From contig NZ_PQBZ01000030.1 in NCBI RefSeq assembly GCF_002964665.1, positions 57,689 to 121,688 of the forward strand: 64,000 nt of DNA, written 5' to 3'. Below, piece after piece: positions 9,617 through 18,562 of the stretch (position 1 is the first letter of the stretch; each line of letters opens with the position of its first letter). The DNA comes from Pseudoalteromonas sp. T1lg23B. GTDB lineage: Bacteria; Pseudomonadota; Gammaproteobacteria; Enterobacterales; Alteromonadaceae. The position numbers were made by a program, and so were the translations under genes. The notes beneath the pieces are model-generated. The model made no database searches. It worked only from the letters and a program-made list of their open reading frames with translations, and was not told where the DNA came from.

Positions 9617-10642
9617 ATGCTTAAGTCGAGTGATTTAACTTCACAGCTGCTACCCACCATTATGACCGCCAGAGGTGTATTGGCGATGCTAATCACCTCT
9701 CAAATCCTCGCTTGTGTGCTTGCATTCGCACCTCTTAGTTATGAAGATGTTTGGGTTAGACTAGGCATATTCAGTCTTTTTATTCACTGCGTGTGTGCCA
9801 TTGGCTTCAGTACACTTTATTGCGTGCGCAAGCGAGTAAGCTGCTATGGTTTGCTTAGCCAAGTTGTTTTAATTCTCGTTATATTCCAGTGTGTAACTGC
9901 GCTGATAAGTATAGCGGTCAGCTACTTTTCTCCTCTGTATCAAGGAGATTTAGAGTGGACATTTGTTTTGAAAAATATGGCGATATGCCTGTTTGTATCG
10001 TTATTATTTATTCACTCAATGACCATTTTCTTAGACAAGCTGCAAACCGTTGAAACCCTCTCTAGAATTGAGTTTGAAGCCTTGAGTGCGCGTATTCGGC
10101 CACACTTTTTGTATAACAGCTTAAATACGATAGCAGAGCTTGCTCATAGCAATGCACAGGACGCGGAACAAGCGGTTTTGACATTGGCGCAGTTGTGCAA
10201 AGCTACCATGCGCGCACAGCAGTTAACTTGGCTGAGTGATGAGTTACAATTAGCAAAGCAATATTTAGCGCTAGAGCATTGGCGCTTTGGCGAGCGGCTG
10301 ACGGTCAACTGGCACCTACCTGAGTCGCTTCCTAAGGTGCAATTACCCGTATTGACGATACAGCCACTGTTGGAAAACGCAGTGATTTATGGCGTAGAGC
10401 CGGTCAGTAAGAGCACTGAGATAAATGTGCGTTTGCAAATACAGCCACAGTATGTCGTGCTCACGATCAATAATAGTTATGACCGCACAGGCAAGACTTC
10501 TCATCGAGGTCAAGGCATTGCTCAAGACAATATTCGAGCCAGATTAGCGCTTCATTATGGTGGACGAGCGAGTTTAAAGATTGCACAGAGCGAGTTTGTC
10601 TACACGGTTACCTTGACTGTGCCAACGGGGCACCTGACATGA
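9617..10642 (+). CDS. fimS: AlgZ/FimS-type sensor histidine kinase
   Basis: Membrane sensor of the LytS/AlgZ histidine kinase class. The N-terminal 135 or so residues hold four to five hydrophobic spans. After a short coiled linker the phosphoacceptor motif R-P-H-F-L-Y-N-S-L-N-T-I places the His at residue 163. The ATPase part shows the N-box-like Q-P-L-L-E-N-A-V-I-Y-G and a G-Q-G-I-A-Q-D-N-I-R-A-R-L segment. No periplasmic ligand domain is evident. It overlaps the response regulator by four bases. In Pseudomonas aeruginosa the orthologous pair FimS/AlgR activates the fimU-pilVWXY1Y2E operon; the same target lies immediately downstream here, so a cis role is likely but inferred. Confidence 0.85.
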   Translation: MLKSSDLTSQLLPTIMTARGVLAMLITSQILACVLAFAPLSYEDVWVRLGIFSLFIHCVCAIGFSTLYCVRKRVSCYGLLSQVVLILVIFQCVTALISIAVSYFSPLYQGDLEWTFVLKNMAICLFVSLLFIHSMTIFLDKLQTVETLSRIEFEALSARIRPHFLYNSLNTIAELAHSNAQDAEQAVLTLAQLCKATMRAQQLTWLSDELQLAKQYLALEHWRFGERLTVNWHLPESLPKVQLPVLTIQPLLENAVIYGVEPVSKSTEINVRLQIQPQYVVLTINNSYDRTGKTSHRGQGIAQDNIRARLALHYGGRASLKIAQSEFVYTVTLTVPTGHLT

Positions 10643-11304
10643 AGTATTTAGTGGTGGACGATGAGCCATTGGCACGCCAGCGAATTATACGGCTGCTATC
10701 TTCTTTATCAGACTACGAGTGTTGTGCACAAACGGGTAGAGCCCAGGAAGTTATTTCTTTGGTTGAGCACCATCAACCACAGGTGGTATTACTAGACATT
10801 AGTATGCCAGATATGGATGGGTTGGAAGTTGCTAAGTTGCTTAGTGAACTGGTTAACCCACCCAAAGTGATTTTTATTAGTGCTCATCCTGAATATGCTT
10901 TAGAGGCGTTTGGGGTATTTGCCAGTGGCTATTTGGTTAAGCCCGTGCAGCAAAGCGAGCTGCATACTTTGTTAAGGCATTTATTTCCACCCAGAATTAA
11001 ATACTCAGTTGGTAATCACATCCGCTGGCTGGAAGTGTCTGAAGTATTGGTTGCCCGCGCTGATGATAAATATACGCAGTTGATCTTTACAGACGCAGAA
11101 GCCGTTGTTGATATGAGTCTTAAACAGTTGTTAGCACTTTATCCGGAGCATTTCGTACAGGTACATAGGAATACCTTGGTGAAACGCAGCCAGATGCAAT
11201 CGCTTAGTTACGAAAGCGGTTGTTATTATGTTCGGGTAAATGGTTACTCTGAGACTATCCCAGTTAGTCGTCGAGCAGCGCAAGCGCTTAAATCAGGACA
11301 ATAA
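10639..11304 (+). CDS. algR: AlgR-type LytTR response regulator
   Basis: A 221-residue regulator. The receiver occupies about residues 1-115, with D7/D8, phosphoacceptor D53 (L-L-D-I-S-M-P-D-M-D-G) and K in L-V-K-P-V. A LytTR DNA-binding domain follows at about 120-218, with D-D-K-Y-T-Q-L, F-V-Q-V-H-R-N-T-L-V and the closing I-P-V-S-R-R sequence. The A-L-E-A-F-x-V-x-A-x-G-Y-L-V-K-P-V segment closely resembles AlgR. It is coupled to the kinase gene and sits about 100 bases upstream of pilV. Confidence 0.87.
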   Translation: MKYLVVDDEPLARQRIIRLLSSLSDYECCAQTGRAQEVISLVEHHQPQVVLLDISMPDMDGLEVAKLLSELVNPPKVIFISAHPEYALEAFGVFASGYLVKPVQQSELHTLLRHLFPPRIKYSVGNHIRWLEVSEVLVARADDKYTQLIFTDAEAVVDMSLKQLLALYPEHFVQVHRNTLVKRSQMQSLSYESGCYYVRVNGYSETIPVSRRAAQALKSGQ

Positions 11305-11402
11305 CCGTTTATCGGTCCAGTAAGCCGTTCACCACCAAACCACTTGCTTATCTGTTGCAAAGTTATAGGCTAACCTAATGAAGTTCCTTTTTTTGTTTTG
11401 TT

Positions 11403-11960
11403 ATGCGAAGAATATTGCCACACAGTAAAGGTTTTACATTACTTGAGGTACTGATTGCATTTATGGTACTGAGTTTCGGCCTACTCGGTGCAGTAGCATT
11501 GCAAGCTAAGGCCAAACAAGCCAGCTTTGATGCAATGCAAAGAGCAGCAGCAATTGCCTTGGCGAAAGACATAGTGCAACGACTGAGAGTAAATGATACT
11601 CAGGCGCTAAGTAGTAACTATAAATTGGTGTTCAATAGTTCTTCCGCGCTTAGCCCCGTTAATCGATGCTTTAGCCAACAATGTGATTCAGCCAGCATTG
11701 CCGCTATGGACATAGAGCATTGGCGCCAGGCAATTCGCGCCAGAGAAAACACCGGTTCACTAGATAATACCACGGTGTGCATTACGCCTTCTGTGGTCGG
11801 TGGCACGCGCAATAGAGGGTACAATGTCGAGGTTGTGGTCGCTTGGCAAGGTAAACAAGCGATGAAAGCCAGTACGGAAAATCAAGCAATTGACTGTGGC
11901 GAAAAAAATGACAAGCGCAGATTGGTCGTGATCAACAGCTATGTACTTGTGAGGGCATAA
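11403..11960 (+). CDS. pilV: Type IV pilus minor pilin PilV
   Basis: A 185-residue class III prepilin. The prepilin peptidase site is S-K-G before F-T-L-L-E-V-L-I-A-F, with Glu at mature position 5 and a hydrophobic N-helix. Four Cys occur in the globular part. Minor pilins PilV, W, X and E prime pilus assembly and form the tip complex with PilY1. First gene of the pilVWXY1E operon; pilW starts four bases downstream. No obvious terminator separates it from algR. Confidence 0.92.
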   Translation: MRRILPHSKGFTLLEVLIAFMVLSFGLLGAVALQAKAKQASFDAMQRAAAIALAKDIVQRLRVNDTQALSSNYKLVFNSSSALSPVNRCFSQQCDSASIAAMDIEHWRQAIRARENTGSLDNTTVCITPSVVGGTRNRGYNVEVVVAWQGKQAMKASTENQAIDCGEKNDKRRLVVINSYVLVRA

Positions 11961-11964
11961 GCAG

Positions 11965-12957
11965 ATGCGAGAGAGAGGGTTTTCCATTGTTGAGCTGTTG
12001 ATTGCCCTGTTTATCGGGGCGTTGATACTCGGCGGTGTAGTGGCAACGTATGTTAGTATGAAGGTGACGACCAGAGACACGCTCGCTATTGGTGAAATGC
12101 AAGAAACAGGGCGCTTGGCGTTGTCTATTCTAGCTCGAGATATTGAGCAGGTTGGGTTTTGGGGCACCTTTTATGAGGCTGGGTTTAGCGAAGAAAACGT
12201 AACCATGGCCGACTCAGTAGGTAACCCCAGAGGAGATTGCTTTGGTGGTATCAACAACGGTAGTTTTCCAGATACAGCACCCGCAAATTTTCGTTCCATT
12301 TATGCTGCTGTAGCAACGGATAATACGCTTAACTGTATTTCAAATGCGAAGAAAAACACCGAAGCTGTGCAGCTCAAGTTCCTAGAAGGTAAGCAGTTAC
12401 CCAATAGTACAGCCATGCAAACCAATCGCTATTATTTTATTGCTGATCAGGAGCAAGCCATATTCACCTCAGGTCAGCAGCGCACGGCATTACCCACTGT
12501 AAACTCCACTCTTTGGCCATATAGCCATCATGTTTATTATGTGAGTGAGCAACAGGTCACCTTGCGAGGCCAAACTATCACTATTCCAGTACTGTCACGT
12601 CGTCGCTTAACGGTCAATGGTGGCATGATTAGCGAAACGGTGATGGAAGGGGTGGAGGATTTAAGGTTGGTATTTGGACTTGATACCAATGCGGATAATC
12701 GCGTAGATACGTATCGTAGCACGGAGGATATGACCGCATCTGATTGGGAAAGACTCAACGGAATTCTAACGGTGCAGGTATTTATTTTAGTCAGGGCATT
12801 AGAACCAGACTCTGACTTAAAGCTTGCAAACCAAACCTATACCTTAGGGTCAGATCCAGACAAACGCGTACATACGTTCAACGACAATTTTCGTCGTACC
12901 GTGTTTTCTACCACAATAAGGCTTAACAATATGGGGTCAATATTATGGCGTCTATAA
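11965..12957 (+). CDS. pilW: Type IV pilus minor pilin PilW
   Basis: A 330-residue large minor pilin. The signal is M-R-E-R-G before F-S-I-V-E-L-L-I-A-L, with Glu5, then a long hydrophobic helix. The body contains the PilW-typical M-x-E-T-G-R-L-A-L-x-I-L-A-R-D-I-E-Q-V-G-F-W-G segment. It overlaps pilX by 13 bases. By homology it joins the minor-pilin initiation complex at the pilus tip. Confidence 0.93.
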   Translation: MRERGFSIVELLIALFIGALILGGVVATYVSMKVTTRDTLAIGEMQETGRLALSILARDIEQVGFWGTFYEAGFSEENVTMADSVGNPRGDCFGGINNGSFPDTAPANFRSIYAAVATDNTLNCISNAKKNTEAVQLKFLEGKQLPNSTAMQTNRYYFIADQEQAIFTSGQQRTALPTVNSTLWPYSHHVYYVSEQQVTLRGQTITIPVLSRRRLTVNGGMISETVMEGVEDLRLVFGLDTNADNRVDTYRSTEDMTASDWERLNGILTVQVFILVRALEPDSDLKLANQTYTLGSDPDKRVHTFNDNFRRTVFSTTIRLNNMGSILWRL

Positions 12958-13418
12958 GGCAGCAAAGAGGCATCGTTTTGATCAGTGCTATGATCATGAT
13001 AGTCGCGGTGACAGCCATAGCAGTGACTTTGATGAGCTCCAGCAGTATAGATTTAAAAATTACCCATGCAGCGCAAGAGCGCGAACAGGCCGAAAGCTTG
13101 TTAATGGGTGAAGTGCAAAGGGCTGTAGCGCAACAAGCTGCGCTTGGAGAACAGAGTTTATTTACGCTTAGTAAGGAGCAACTAGAGCAAGGCAATAATA
13201 CATTTGATGGATTGAATGGCGCTAAAAACAAAGTGACGAGTCTAAATCATGGCCCAATGGAAATTAGCTGCCCTCGCTCATATAGTGCGACTAACGGCGT
13301 GATATGCAATATGACTCAGCTTGAAACCACTATCACTTATGGTAGTAAAGATCAGTACACAATCACAGTGGTCACAGGGGTGGGCCAAGAGATGCTCAGC
13401 GTCAGAGAGGGACGTTAA
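12945..13418 (+). CDS. pilX: Type IV pilus minor pilin PilX
   Basis: A 157-residue pseudopilin with cleavage motif R-Q-Q-R-G before I-V-L-I-S-A-M-I-M-I. The fifth mature residue is Ser rather than Glu, as is common in PilX/GspK-like tip subunits, which do not need the Glu5 salt bridge to a preceding subunit. Its start lies inside the end of pilW and it ends one base before pilY1, so the operon is translationally coupled. Assignment rests on signal, size and position. Confidence 0.88.
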   Translation: MASIRQQRGIVLISAMIMIVAVTAIAVTLMSSSSIDLKITHAAQEREQAESLLMGEVQRAVAQQAALGEQSLFTLSKEQLEQGNNTFDGLNGAKNKVTSLNHGPMEISCPRSYSATNGVICNMTQLETTITYGSKDQYTITVVTGVGQEMLSVREGR

Positions 13419-13419
13419 T

Positions 13420-16400
13420 ATGATAAAGTGGTGGCTATGTTTACTCGGCTTAATAGCGAATCAAGCGATAGCAGAGGATATCGAGCTCTACATAAAGCGC
13501 AGTGCTGATGTCACTCAAAAACCTAGAGTCATGGTAGTGTTTGATACTTCGGGGAGTATGGCATTTTCTAGTACCACAGGTGATGACTGTGGCTATGACT
13601 ATTTTTACGATAGATACATTTTATGCGCAGATAATCGTTTAGGGGTGGCTAAAACCGCGATCACAACCCTAGTGAACGATAATCCAGATATTGACTTTGG
13701 ACTGATGCGCTTCAACGACAGTAACGGTGGCTACATACTGGCGGGTCTAGGCTCGAGCTCGAGCAAAATTAAAAACCAGATAAACGCACTTGAAGCCAAT
13801 GGGGCTACACCTTTGAGTGAAACCTTATGGGAAGCATATTTATATTTAACGGGAGGGAGTCGTTACTATTCTTGGTATTGGCCATCATCTCATCGTGACC
13901 GTAATGTAGAGCGCTACAGCAACTATATATCACCATTTGAGTCTATCGCAAATGATCCAAATATTTGTAGCAGCTCGGCCAATGTTATTGTGATGACCGA
14001 TGGCGACCCATCCAACGATAGCCAAAGTAATTGGAATATAGCCACAGAATACTGGAATACATTTTCTAAAAGTGCGACGACTGTCCATGATAATTATATG
14101 CCAGCACTTGCTGAAATTATTCGTCATAAATCTGATTTGTACACGCAAGCGGGCAGTGTTGAAGACAGAGGGCGGGTGTATACCATAGGCTTTGGTCGAG
14201 GTATGAGCGATGAAGGCACTGAAATATTGCAAAAAACGGCGGATTTGGGAGGCGGTATTTATACACAGGCGAATACCCCGCATGAGCTGTCAGAAGCTTT
14301 AAAAAACCAAATCGATAATATTCGCCAGCTCAACGACAGTTTCTCATCGCCATCTGTGTCAACCAGTAGCTCGGATCATACCCGAAGTGGAGAGTCACTT
14401 TATTACACCATGTTTTATCCTGAAAGCCATACTCGTTGGCAAGGAAACCTTAAAAAGCTCAAGTTCTCAAACGACAAAGTTGTTGATATGCACGGTGCTG
14501 CGGCGTTAGATGGAAAAGGCCTCATTAAAGCAAGTGCGACCACTTTTTGGTCGCAAAGTGGCTCTCAAGATGGCAACAGTGTAAAAAGAGGAGGGGTAAA
14601 CTATCAGCTAAGTCAGCAAATCACACGTACAATTTATTCTGATTTTGGTACTAGCTCATTGCTCCCTTTGACCATTAATGAGGGGGTATCAAGGTATAAA
14701 AATAGAAACAAGTTTGCTCGAAAGTTTGGTACCAATGCCTCGCAATTACAAAACACCATGGACTGGCTGTATGGCAAGGATGTAGACGATGAAGATCAAG
14801 ATAACAATACACTAGAGCGCCGTGAAACCATTTTTGGCGATCCTCTGCATTCGAAGCCTGTATCCATGGACTATGGTAATGGCGATATTCGCGTTGTTGT
14901 GGGGACCAATGCGGGCTTTTTACACATGTTTAAAGACAGTGGAGATACCGTTCAAGAAAGCTGGGCGTTTATGCCAGAGTATTTGTTCAAAAATGTCACC
15001 AATATACGCTATAGCAAACCCGATACAAAGCTGTATGGCATGGATGGGCCATTAACCATTTACTTTCATGATACGCAAAAAAATGGCGTAGTAGATGGCA
15101 ATGATAAGGTCTGGCTGTTTGCTGGAATGCGCCGTGGTGGGACACGTTACTATGCCTTCGATATCACCTCTCCAGATAATCCAAAACTGATGTGGGGAGG
15201 ACCTTTGATAGGCGGTCAAGGAGACTTTGTAGAGCTAGGACAAAGTTGGTCAAAGCCAGAAGTAACCTATATCGAAGCAAAGGGTGCTTCGCCGGTACTG
15301 ATCTTTGGGGCTGGCTACGATACAGGTAAAGACAACTATACCAAAACCACTGATCAGGTGGGCCGTGGTATTTTTGTCATAGATGCAGCAACGGGTGGAC
15401 TTGTTTGGTCATTGACGCCACAAAAAGGTTACAAGGGAGTACATAGTGTTGCAGGGGACGTCGCCATGCTTGATTCAAACTATGATGGATATACTGATAG
15501 GCTCTATTTTGCGGACACGGGGGGAGATGTCTGGCGTGTTGATATACCAGGAGCAGATCCTTACAGTAGCGATAAAGCATGGACTCATTATAAGCTGGCC
15601 CAGTTGGCTCAAGGTAGCGCCAGTGGAGACCGCCGTTTCTTCTATAAGCCCGCAGTGGTGAGAACATTTTTCAGTAAGGTGACTGTTACCTCTACCTCAG
15701 ATGGAAAGGTAAAAACGCGCAAAGACACGCCATATGAAGCAGTGATTTTAGGCTCAGGCAACCGCTCACGGCCCACATTAACAGGGGTTAATGACTACCT
15801 GTTTATGATCAGAGATGAGCACACGGTCACTCAGTCATTTCAAACGAATGTTCCAGAAGCAATAACAATTAGTGATTTAATGGACATAACAGGGGATCCA
15901 TTCGCGACACAGCGCAGCAATCTAGAAGAGTTCACCAATGTTGAAGTAACATTGGGTTCATTTAGGGGATGGAAGTATGCGCTCTCGGGTAATGAAAAAT
16001 CTCTAGCGGCCCCTGTGGTCGCTGGAGGTATTGCCTATTTCACATCTTTTACACCGCCCGCTAATGTTAGCCGTTGTGAGGTGTCGACAGGAACAGGCAA
16101 CTTATACGCTTTCCATCTCCATTACGGAACACAGGTATATGGGCAGTTGAAATATGAAACCACTCATACGGTACCAGATACGCCGAAAGTTTACTTTAGC
16201 TGTGAAGGTGGTACGGAAACGGATGGCTGCAAAACTGTGGTGCGTATGGTTGGCCCAGCCTTAGATACCACCCTCAATAGCCAAGATGATGGGCCTTCTG
16301 CAGGGACTCCGTGGACGCCTTCTACGCTGGTGGACGATCCAGTACCTGTGTTGGTTAATGGCAAAGTGTCCTTGGTCAACCCAGGTTTGGATTTTGGCTT

Positions 16401-16452
16401 AACAACACAACAGATGTTCATCTATAAAAAAGAGCAAAATGATGAAAAGTAA
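13420..16452 (+). CDS. pilY1: Type IV pilus tip adhesin / assembly factor PilY1
   Basis: A 1010-residue secreted protein starting at the ATG at 13420 behind a GAGAGGGA site; the longer open frame from 13321 only overlaps pilX. A Sec signal peptide (about residues 1-18, cut after A-I-A) is followed by a von Willebrand factor A domain with a MIDAS motif D-T-S-G-S-M and M-T-D-G-D-P. The C-terminal half is the PilY1 beta-propeller, with a calcium-loop motif D-S-N-Y-D-G-Y-T-D before R-L-Y-F-A-D-T-G-G-D-V-W-R-V-D. PilY1 controls pilus extension/retraction and surface adhesion and sensing. No RGD integrin-type motif is evident. Confidence 0.95.
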   Translation: MIKWWLCLLGLIANQAIAEDIELYIKRSADVTQKPRVMVVFDTSGSMAFSSTTGDDCGYDYFYDRYILCADNRLGVAKTAITTLVNDNPDIDFGLMRFNDSNGGYILAGLGSSSSKIKNQINALEANGATPLSETLWEAYLYLTGGSRYYSWYWPSSHRDRNVERYSNYISPFESIANDPNICSSSANVIVMTDGDPSNDSQSNWNIATEYWNTFSKSATTVHDNYMPALAEIIRHKSDLYTQAGSVEDRGRVYTIGFGRGMSDEGTEILQKTADLGGGIYTQANTPHELSEALKNQIDNIRQLNDSFSSPSVSTSSSDHTRSGESLYYTMFYPESHTRWQGNLKKLKFSNDKVVDMHGAAALDGKGLIKASATTFWSQSGSQDGNSVKRGGVNYQLSQQITRTIYSDFGTSSLLPLTINEGVSRYKNRNKFARKFGTNASQLQNTMDWLYGKDVDDEDQDNNTLERRETIFGDPLHSKPVSMDYGNGDIRVVVGTNAGFLHMFKDSGDTVQESWAFMPEYLFKNVTNIRYSKPDTKLYGMDGPLTIYFHDTQKNGVVDGNDKVWLFAGMRRGGTRYYAFDITSPDNPKLMWGGPLIGGQGDFVELGQSWSKPEVTYIEAKGASPVLIFGAGYDTGKDNYTKTTDQVGRGIFVIDAATGGLVWSLTPQKGYKGVHSVAGDVAMLDSNYDGYTDRLYFADTGGDVWRVDIPGADPYSSDKAWTHYKLAQLAQGSASGDRRFFYKPAVVRTFFSKVTVTSTSDGKVKTRKDTPYEAVILGSGNRSRPTLTGVNDYLFMIRDEHTVTQSFQTNVPEAITISDLMDITGDPFATQRSNLEEFTNVEVTLGSFRGWKYALSGNEKSLAAPVVAGGIAYFTSFTPPANVSRCEVSTGTGNLYAFHLHYGTQVYGQLKYETTHTVPDTPKVYFSCEGGTETDGCKTVVRMVGPALDTTLNSQDDGPSAGTPWTPSTLVDDPVPVLVNGKVSLVNPGLDFGLTTQQMFIYKKEQNDEK

Positions 16453-16858
16453 CACCAGTATCAACGGATTTACATTGCTTGAAGCATTGATTGTATTAGT
16501 CATTTTAGGAATCGTTACATCCATTGCTTATCCCAGCTATCAAGCGCATCTAGTGAAAGCAGCTAGAGCAGAGGCTATGGTTTTGTTGCTCGATGCCGCC
16601 AATAGGCAAGAGCAATATTATGTTGATAATCATGCCTATACGGACACGTTGTCAGATATAGGTGTGCCTGAAACAACAGCTAATGGCTATTATACAATTT
16701 CACTTGAGGTAAAAGATAATGAGTTTGTGGTGAAGGCATCACCTATCGCAGGACCTGTGGCGAACGATGAACAATGCACCGAGCTGAAAATCAATGAACT
16801 TGGACAAAAGCTGAGTTCAGGAAGTGCCACGACACAGCAATGCTGGAATCAAAAGTAA
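16439..16858 (+). CDS. pilE: Type IV pilus minor pilin PilE
   Basis: A 139-residue prepilin with I-N-G before F-T-L-L-E-A-L-I-V-L-V-I-L, Glu5 present, and the I-A-Y-P-S-Y-Q-A-H-L-x-K-A-A-R-A-E-A helix typical of PilE. A Cys pair near the C-terminus (C-T-E-L and Q-C-W-N) probably forms the pilin disulfide loop. It overlaps the end of pilY1 by 14 bases, starting at tandem ATGs (16439/16442). It is the last gene of the operon; no pilY2 is seen between pilY1 and pilE. Confidence 0.92.
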   Translation: MMKSNTSINGFTLLEALIVLVILGIVTSIAYPSYQAHLVKAARAEAMVLLLDAANRQEQYYVDNHAYTDTLSDIGVPETTANGYYTISLEVKDNEFVVKASPIAGPVANDEQCTELKINELGQKLSSGSATTQQCWNQK

Positions 16859-16859
16859 T

Positions 16860-17378
16860 TTATAGGGGGCACTTTTGTGTGTCTCTTAGGCGTGCTCGTC
16901 CAGAGTTGCTAATACTCATTTCTAGGCCACTTGAAAGGCCTTGTTGCTCAGGCAAACAGTAGACAAAGGTGCCATTGGTAAAACCTTTAATGGAGCCATC
17001 GCGGGTAAACACAATCGCACGACGAGGGTAAACCAATATATCCGCAGCGTGTATTGGCTCAAGCTCAAAAAGGCGTTTATCATCTGCATCAAATACGGTT
17101 GGCTCACCGACGTCAATAAAGACGGTAATAGACTTATGCCATTGATTATCGCTACAGCGGTTGTGCTCTAGATGACATATTGTGGCTTGAAGGCCCGAAG
17201 CGCTAGCGTGTGCTTTGGCGAGACTTAAAGCATGTTTAATACGTTTAAGAGTATATTCTGGTCTGTGCTCAGAGATGATTTCACCATAGCTGGATAGGGC
17301 GAGCATCAACAAAACAGCCATGATTGTCATCGCGATAAGCATTTCAAATAGGGTTAGCCCTGCTTCTTTGGTATGCAT
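16860..17378 (-). CDS. FimT/FimU (GspH)-type pseudopilin
   Basis: A 172-residue prepilin-like protein, convergent with pilE and separated by a single base. Cleavage motif K-E-A-G before L-T-L-F-E-M-L-I-A-M, with Glu5, then the GspH-type helix. The body has the F-T-R-D-G-S segment and the closing S-N-S-G-R-A-R-L common to FimU/FimT. In Pseudomonas fimT and fimU precede pilV on the same strand; here the family members are inverted and follow pilE, so this may supply the FimU subunit. Which paralogue is FimU cannot be settled from sequence alone. Confidence 0.85.
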   Translation of the reverse strand: MHTKEAGLTLFEMLIAMTIMAVLLMLALSSYGEIISEHRPEYTLKRIKHALSLAKAHASASGLQATICHLEHNRCSDNQWHKSITVFIDVGEPTVFDADDKRLFELEPIHAADILVYPRRAIVFTRDGSIKGFTNGTFVYCLPEQQGLSSGLEMSISNSGRARLRDTQKCPL

Positions 17379-17461
17379 TCTATGTCCATCCTTGGACTTT
17401 TAGATCGATTGTAGATTAAAGCTAGTGCATCAATGGGCAAATGCAAGAGAAGCTTCGTTTG

Positions 17462-18010
17462 TTAGTTACATTTATCTTGGCTTGTACCGTTGAACAATGC
17501 GTTACCAGAAAGTGTCACTGTAAGCATTTGATTTTCAGCTTCTTCGGTATCTGGACAATACACAAATCTACCCACATTGCTGGTAATTTGGCCGCTACCA
17601 TCAAAACGGATAAAGGCAGTGCTAAAGCTCAGAGTATCGTTACCACTTACTGGATCTAATACTCGTATGATGTTGTCACTATCACTATCAAAGCGACCAT
17701 TGCCGTTTAGGTCAACAAATGTCACCAGTGAATTACCTGACCAACTCGATTGGCAGTTGAAACTCGCATTATCGGTAAGCTTCGCTTGGGGAACTGGACA
17801 TAAGATCACAACCTGATCATCTGCGGCTGCTTTGGCGCGTGCGTATGTGATATTACGTTTAAGTTCAATTAAGTATGACTCAGCTCGATTGCTATTCAAG
17901 ATGCCTTTATTGCCATAAAAAGCAAGCGACGCTAAAGTGGCTAAAATGATAAGGGCGATGAGCAATTCAATCAGAGTGAGTCCGCGAGACTTAAACACAT
18001 GGGGGTGCAT
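17462..18010 (-). CDS. Second FimT/FimU (GspH)-type pseudopilin
   Basis: A prepilin-like protein of about 182 residues. Signal M-H-P-H-V-F-K-S-R-G before L-T-L-I-E-L-L-I-A-L-I-I-L, with Glu5. The body includes V-I-L-C-P, D-L-N-G-N-G-R-F-D and F-x-G-S-G-Q-I-T-S-N-x-G-R-F-V-Y-C-P, typical of GspH/FimT. I chose the ATG at 18010; an in-frame TTG at 18028 is possible, and neither has a strong ribosome site. It lies 83 bases upstream of the other pseudopilin on the same strand and diverges from glnB. Confidence 0.83.
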   Translation of the reverse strand: MHPHVFKSRGLTLIELLIALIILATLASLAFYGNKGILNSNRAESYLIELKRNITYARAKAAADDQVVILCPVPQAKLTDNASFNCQSSWSGNSLVTFVDLNGNGRFDSDSDNIIRVLDPVSGNDTLSFSTAFIRFDGSGQITSNVGRFVYCPDTEEAENQMLTVTLSGNALFNGTSQDKCN

Positions 18011-18107
18011 ATTCAACAGTGGGTCCAACTTTAGTTTTCTTCATTATGGCGTGGTTTTTTACCTCAACGCAATGACTTTGTTTGCTAACGTTTTTAGGAT
18101 TGATTAA

Positions 18108-18479
<372 letters not shown>

Positions 18480-18504
18480 CCCTCGTTTTAGAACAGCAAA
18501 GTTC

Positions 18505-18536
18505 AAAAAAATCCCCGCGGCGTTGCAGGGATTTTT
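18505..18536. terminator. Terminator downstream of glnB (and of bamD on the other strand)
   Basis: Stem AAAAAATCCC/GGGATTTTTT around a GC-rich loop, lying between convergent glnB and bamD. A and T runs on both sides suit bidirectional use. Confidence 0.8.
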
Positions 18537-18562
18537 TATATCTGCACTATTCTCTCATGAGG

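Noticed and set aside
13321..13419. N-terminal extension of pilY1
   Set aside because: It lies wholly inside pilX and would hide the signal peptide that begins at 13420.
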